Assembly: GCA_001586965.3 (NCBI GenBank)
Contig: LUCW03000406.1
Coordinates: 1-32,500, forward strand
Length of the DNA stretch: 32,500 nt
Direction: 5' to 3'
Origin: Sphaeroforma sirkka
Taxonomy: Eukaryota; Opisthokonta; Ichthyosporea; Ichthyophonida
The position numbers and the translations under genes are program-made. The notes beneath the pieces are model-generated. The model saw only the letters and a list, made by a program, of their open reading frames with translations. It had not been told where the DNA came from and searched no databases. Shown here piece after piece: positions 28,952 through 32,500 of the stretch. Each line of letters opens with the position of its first letter. Within the stretch, counting starts at the first letter, position 1.

Positions 28952-31020
28952 GTATGAATTTAAAAATGACAAACTCTGTGAGGGAAGATCTCTTCTGCGT
29001 GGAAGTCAAGCCTCGCATGCATCTGGTTGGCGAAATGAGATATCGTAGAAAATTCAAGGTTTGACAAATTATAAACCGAGAGGGTGCTTGTAGCATACTC
29101 ATCCCGTGAACCGTGACTCGGAAAATGCCAGCTCATGGGGACATCTATGGTGCGTATACTCTTGAGAGTGAGGTTTAGCTGGTTAGTCTATCCATCACGA
29201 GTCGATCGATGGGGTTGCCGGCTTGCTGTTTAGTCAAACGTTGACAAGCTAAAAAGCTTACGAAGAGATTCCGATCATGAATGCACTTAACACCGCCCCG
29301 CTAGCTACTTAATCTGATAATGACATACATTAAATCACAATGTATATATTTTGAAATGGGACTAGCGATGCAAGATACCAGTTTGTTACGACATATACTG
29401 GTAATATTATTTTACCTGTGCTAAATAGCAGCATATATCACATTTGATATTGCTATTGCCTGAACGATATTCAAAATTGTGCCTTTACATATTATTATCG
29501 TCCTGGATTTTCCTTTGTTGCGATTTATGTCGTAATGCACATGCAATTACTTTCTTAAAATGGCTGTATTACCAGTCTTGCATTGTAAAATTCTGTATTA
29601 ATGCGAAACACTTATTTCATTTTTTGTTTTTCTCGCCATCTCAGTGGTGCGCAAGCGATGAGAGAGTCATTTGTGGGACTATCCAATGTTGTGTACTATC
29701 TTTTGTTATTAATTAGACTGTTTCTTTCTCGAAACTCCCAACTGGTAAAATAGCTTTGTCTATTTTAATGGGCCATGCCAGTTTATATATTCGACGAGCT
29801 GATCGAGCACAAGGTACAATTAATACAAAGCACATAGTAATACACGACTCACCTACAGTGTATAACGATCAAATTGTTCACAGTATTCGATGTGCCGTTC
29901 TGCCGACAATGCTTATGTATGCCTCGCTTACAATAGCGCAAATTAACTTATCACATGACCCACTGGAGGACGGGGCACTCTCTAAAACAATAATATCCTC
30001 CGGAACTAATTTTTCATTTTTCGCTTCCTCCAGAGGGCCATGTTCATCGCCAGTAAATTCTTTATTCTCGAGACTAGAGTGGGTCAAACCGAACTTTAGT
30101 TGAGTGATCGTACCTAATATCATTGTTTTTGTTACATCACTGATAGGAGGGGAAAAGGGTCACACAAGTAGCGGCTGAGAAGTGACATGATCGCTGCATG
30201 ATCAATTATAAAAGGTATCGGAGTCGAATGCCCATAGTTAAGTCACCAGTGCAGAGAGCTTAATATAAGTGTATCTATAGTGTTCGCAGTCAAATGTAAT
30301 TGAATATTTATCGGGTTGCCTCTTAGCAGGCTTCCTTGTTGTCACAAGAGAAGTATGAGCGATCGTGTTCATGACTACAATTATCGAAATGAAATACCCT
30401 GAAGGACAATTAAAGAATGCGCTGTGTTTAAAATCAACGTCAAGAGGTTTTCGCAAGATGAAATAAGATTATCTGTTTACCATATTAGATCGATTGGCAT
30501 AATCTTTCACAGGGATCTGAACCTACATGGACGTGTTAACAGAAATATATGGAACTCAATAAAAACCAATATCGTTAGACAAAATATTTCGGTGTATTTA
30601 ATGAGCTATTCGCATCCTTCTTTAGACTTCGCAGCATGATTTCACATGTGTTCAACAGATAAACTTGTTCACCCTAGAAATCTTACACAGCTTCTTTGCA
30701 GCGTAGTTGATACGTTTCTCAACCGTCGAGATATCTTTGAAGTCACCCATACTCGTATTCCAATCATGTAAACCGGTTTCCGCAGCTCTAGTCATCTTTG
30801 TTATTCCTACCTACAGTGATGGCGCATCTCAGAACGGTGGATTCTATTACGGGTGTTCAAAGCTTGACTTAATTGCCTCAGCTGAGTTGAGCACTTCGAC
30901 TCTGACGAAACAACTTTTCAGTCCATCTGCTATTATCTTGATTCTGGTGGTGAAACTGTTGAAGCTATTAACAACGACTTATTAGCTACACCTCGAGGTT
31001 AGTATGTAGTCGCAGATAAT
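28952..31020. other. 2.1 kb spacer between the convergent peptide genes
   Basis: No gene I can support. Frames of 115 (+, 29756-30103), 81 (-, 29878-30123) and 92 codons (+, 30707-30985) overlap or lack motifs. A 47-codon ATG frame on the - strand (30652-30795, Lys/Arg-rich C-terminal half) is protein-like but unsupported. Confidence 0.4.
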
Positions 31021-31023
31021 CGT

Positions 31024-31046
31024 GGCGGCTCCACTCAGAAGCCGCC
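31024..31046 (-). other. stem-loop over the stop codon of peptide gene B
   Basis: GGCGGCT (31024-31030) and AGCCGCC (31040-31046) form a 7-bp GC-rich perfect stem with a 9-base loop, spanning the final Gly-Gly-Phe codons and the TGA. Confidence 0.45.
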
Positions 31047-31220
31047 AAAACTGGGTAACGTTAAACTTTCGTCTAACTCGGTATCGAACTCCATAGCTTC
31101 ATACACATCGCTGACCACCGGGTCCGCGTACTCGGAGATTTCATCGAGGGTAACAGGCGCGGTATTAGCACAAGCGACTAAAGTCACAACAGTGAACAGG
31201 ATTATAGTGTAAAATCTCAT
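31035..31220 (-). CDS. small secreted peptide precursor, paralogue B (61 aa)
   Basis: The start ATG at 31220 (MRF) gives the same length as paralogue A; an in-frame ATG at 31232 would add MKLK and is the alternative. A hydrophobic signal core (YTIILFTVVTLVACA) precedes likely cleavage at NTA/APV near residue 20-21. The mature part has no cysteines. It has an acidic, diverged middle (DEISEYADP) and the family C-terminus: SDVYEA, EFDTELDESL, PSFGGF. Residues 43 and 54, 55 and 57 (I/M, N/T, V/L, N/S) are the only changes in the last 25. The gene is convergent with paralogue A, 2.1 kb away, which implies an inverted duplication old enough for the signal and middle regions to diverge. Function unknown. 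Confidence 0.82.
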   Translation of the reverse strand: MRFYTIILFTVVTLVACANTAPVTLDEISEYADPVVSDVYEAMEFDTELDESLTLPSFGGF

Positions 31221-31284
31221 CTTCAATTTCATAGACTTGTAGAATGTAGCGTCTGACTGACAAACATTACTGTACATCTACTGG

Positions 31285-32500
31285 ATATATATTGAATTAC
31301 ATTCTGCCAACTCTTTTATGTATTACACTCATGCCAAGCAGACAGGCACAATGAGAATATTTTTGTTTTTATAAAAAAAGTGATCACTTTTTTGGTTTGA
31401 ATACTTTTTTTTAAATGACAATCTTCCACCAAGTTCCCCCCCGGTGGGTATTATTGCGTGTATTTGTGTCTATTTTTAATTATTTAATTAAAAAAAAAAA
31501 CAAAGTTAAAAAACACAGATGCAAATAGAGAACACTTTCCGGACCTCGTGTGTGTCTGTGTGATAGGTATTTCTGGAATAAAACTTATGTATCGTTTCTA
31601 TTGATACCTCTAAACCAATGGGTAATTAGACCACACGCTCACGGTCTGCCATGGGCCAACTTTTCACTTTTGTGTCTTTTGATTTCAATTTTGGGTTGAA
31701 ATGTTCCACTCTCGTAGGTGCTCTACGTGGTCAGCTCACGTGAGTCATCGCCTCATAATTCATTTTTTAAAATTATTCATTTCTAAAAAAGAAACATATT
31801 TATAAAAAAAAATAAAAAGTACTAATAAATACATGCACAGCAGTACTGTATGTATTTATGTATTTATTTACTATTTACAGCTGCTTTTAAAAATACACTT
31901 GACACTTGACAGTCTTATTTTTAAAAAAGAAATATATGCACAGTTCACACCCCACACTAAGCTCAATACGATACGATAAGGACATATAAACGGTCAACGT
32001 AAATGCTCAATATAACGTTCTTTTTAGTCAAATATGGCTGATAAAACTTTGAAAATTGCACTTGTAAGATGTACCTTTTTCCAACAAAACAGACTATGTA
32101 GCTCAAATAAATCGCTACTGTTGGCGACTATTTCTGGCGCCAAAATGTAACATGTATACACCCAGTTAAATACTAGATGGACTAGTTGGTATGTAAAAGT
32201 TGAACGTAAATCGAAAATTGAGTAGATATATATAAACGTTGTATCGGATAACGTTTTTGGCTTAGCTTCAACAGACCACAGACCACAGACCACTAGCTAC
32301 AGGGCCAAGGCCACAGCTGTAGCTATACTGGAGAGGTAAACGAAAAAAGAGGCCCCACGCGGGGCCCACGATCTTTTCTTAAACAAAATATATATCGTTT
32401 TTTAAAACGTTTATACGTAACCAGATTACCAGACATGTCTACCCTCACTAAATAAATACTCGTGATAGTGAGTAGACAGACCGACAGAGTGGTGATGAAT
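31285..32500. other. AT-rich interval to the window end
   Basis: Nothing supported. It contains A and T homopolymers (31368-31380, 31491-31510, 31800-31820) and a CCACAGA triplication near 32274-32292. A 89-codon - strand frame (32024-32293) has no motif. Confidence 0.45.

Noticed and set aside
29756..30123. Overlapping 115-codon (+) and 81-codon (-) frames
   Set aside because: Mutually antisense, no motif in either, and no supporting splice or start features.
30652..30795. 47-codon ATG frame on the - strand with a basic helix (VEKRINYAAKKLCKIS)
   Set aside because: No signal peptide, homologue or splice support; short enough to occur by chance, though worth remembering if transcripts appear.
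30886..31002. 38-codon + strand stretch of protein-like composition (DSDETTFQSICYYLDSGGET and on)
   Set aside because: A stop precedes it directly, it has no ATG or clear splice acceptor, and I cannot link it to any exon.

Overview
This is eukaryotic nuclear DNA. The only confidently identified host gene, PWP1, is split into at least eight coding exons with GT-AG introns. It is embedded in non-coding DNA full of microsatellites and retrotransposons. A free-living or commensal unicellular eukaryote with a repeat-rich, intron-rich genome fits best; an ichthyosporean-like holozoan protist is my guess, but the window does not prove a taxon.

Layout. (1) 1-7395: an LTR retrotransposon of the Ty3/gypsy type on the + strand. 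Its 5' LTR is cut by the window edge. It carries gag, protease, reverse transcriptase, RNase H, a methyltransferase-fold-like linker domain, a DD35E integrase with HHCC finger, and a chromodomain-like tail. Its LTRs are nearly identical, yet the reading frame is broken about ten times by small indels. (2) 7396-10548: an older, heavily decayed Ty3/gypsy relative on the - strand. Element 1 abuts it at the end of its RNase H, and a further ~0.5 kb lies inside its protease. (3) 10549-12957: intergenic DNA with a short Ty1/copia-like fragment and a 0.65 kb hexanucleotide/TA microsatellite island. (4) 12958-14117: a probable four-exon - strand gene of unknown function with acidic ends, followed by two recent local duplications. 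(5) 15530-16647: a kilobase of TA/CA/CG microsatellite. (6) 16756-16987: a weak candidate exon on the - strand. (7) 18038-25232: PWP1, a WD40 ribosome-biogenesis/chromatin protein. Its introns hold TA, CA, GTAT and CACC arrays, a 41-bp minisatellite and a duplicated exon-intron junction. (8) 25266-28600: AT-rich non-coding DNA with 104-bp and 61-bp tandem repeats, a 16-bp perfect inverted repeat and recurrent GAGTCT/AGACTC words. (9) 28743-31220: two convergent genes for 61-residue secreted peptides of one family. I recognise no described family here. (10) 31285-32500: AT-rich DNA with no gene I can support.

The most novel item is the pair of secreted peptide genes. They share signal-peptide architecture, exact length and an almost invariant acidic C-terminus ending FGGF, while their middles have diverged. 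This pattern suggests a precursor family whose C-terminal segment is under selection, for example a secreted signalling peptide. Other items worth checking are an antisense tRNA-like Pol III promoter inside gag, the methyltransferase-like insert in pol, the PWP1 exon 1/2 phase conflict, and the spliced - strand gene.
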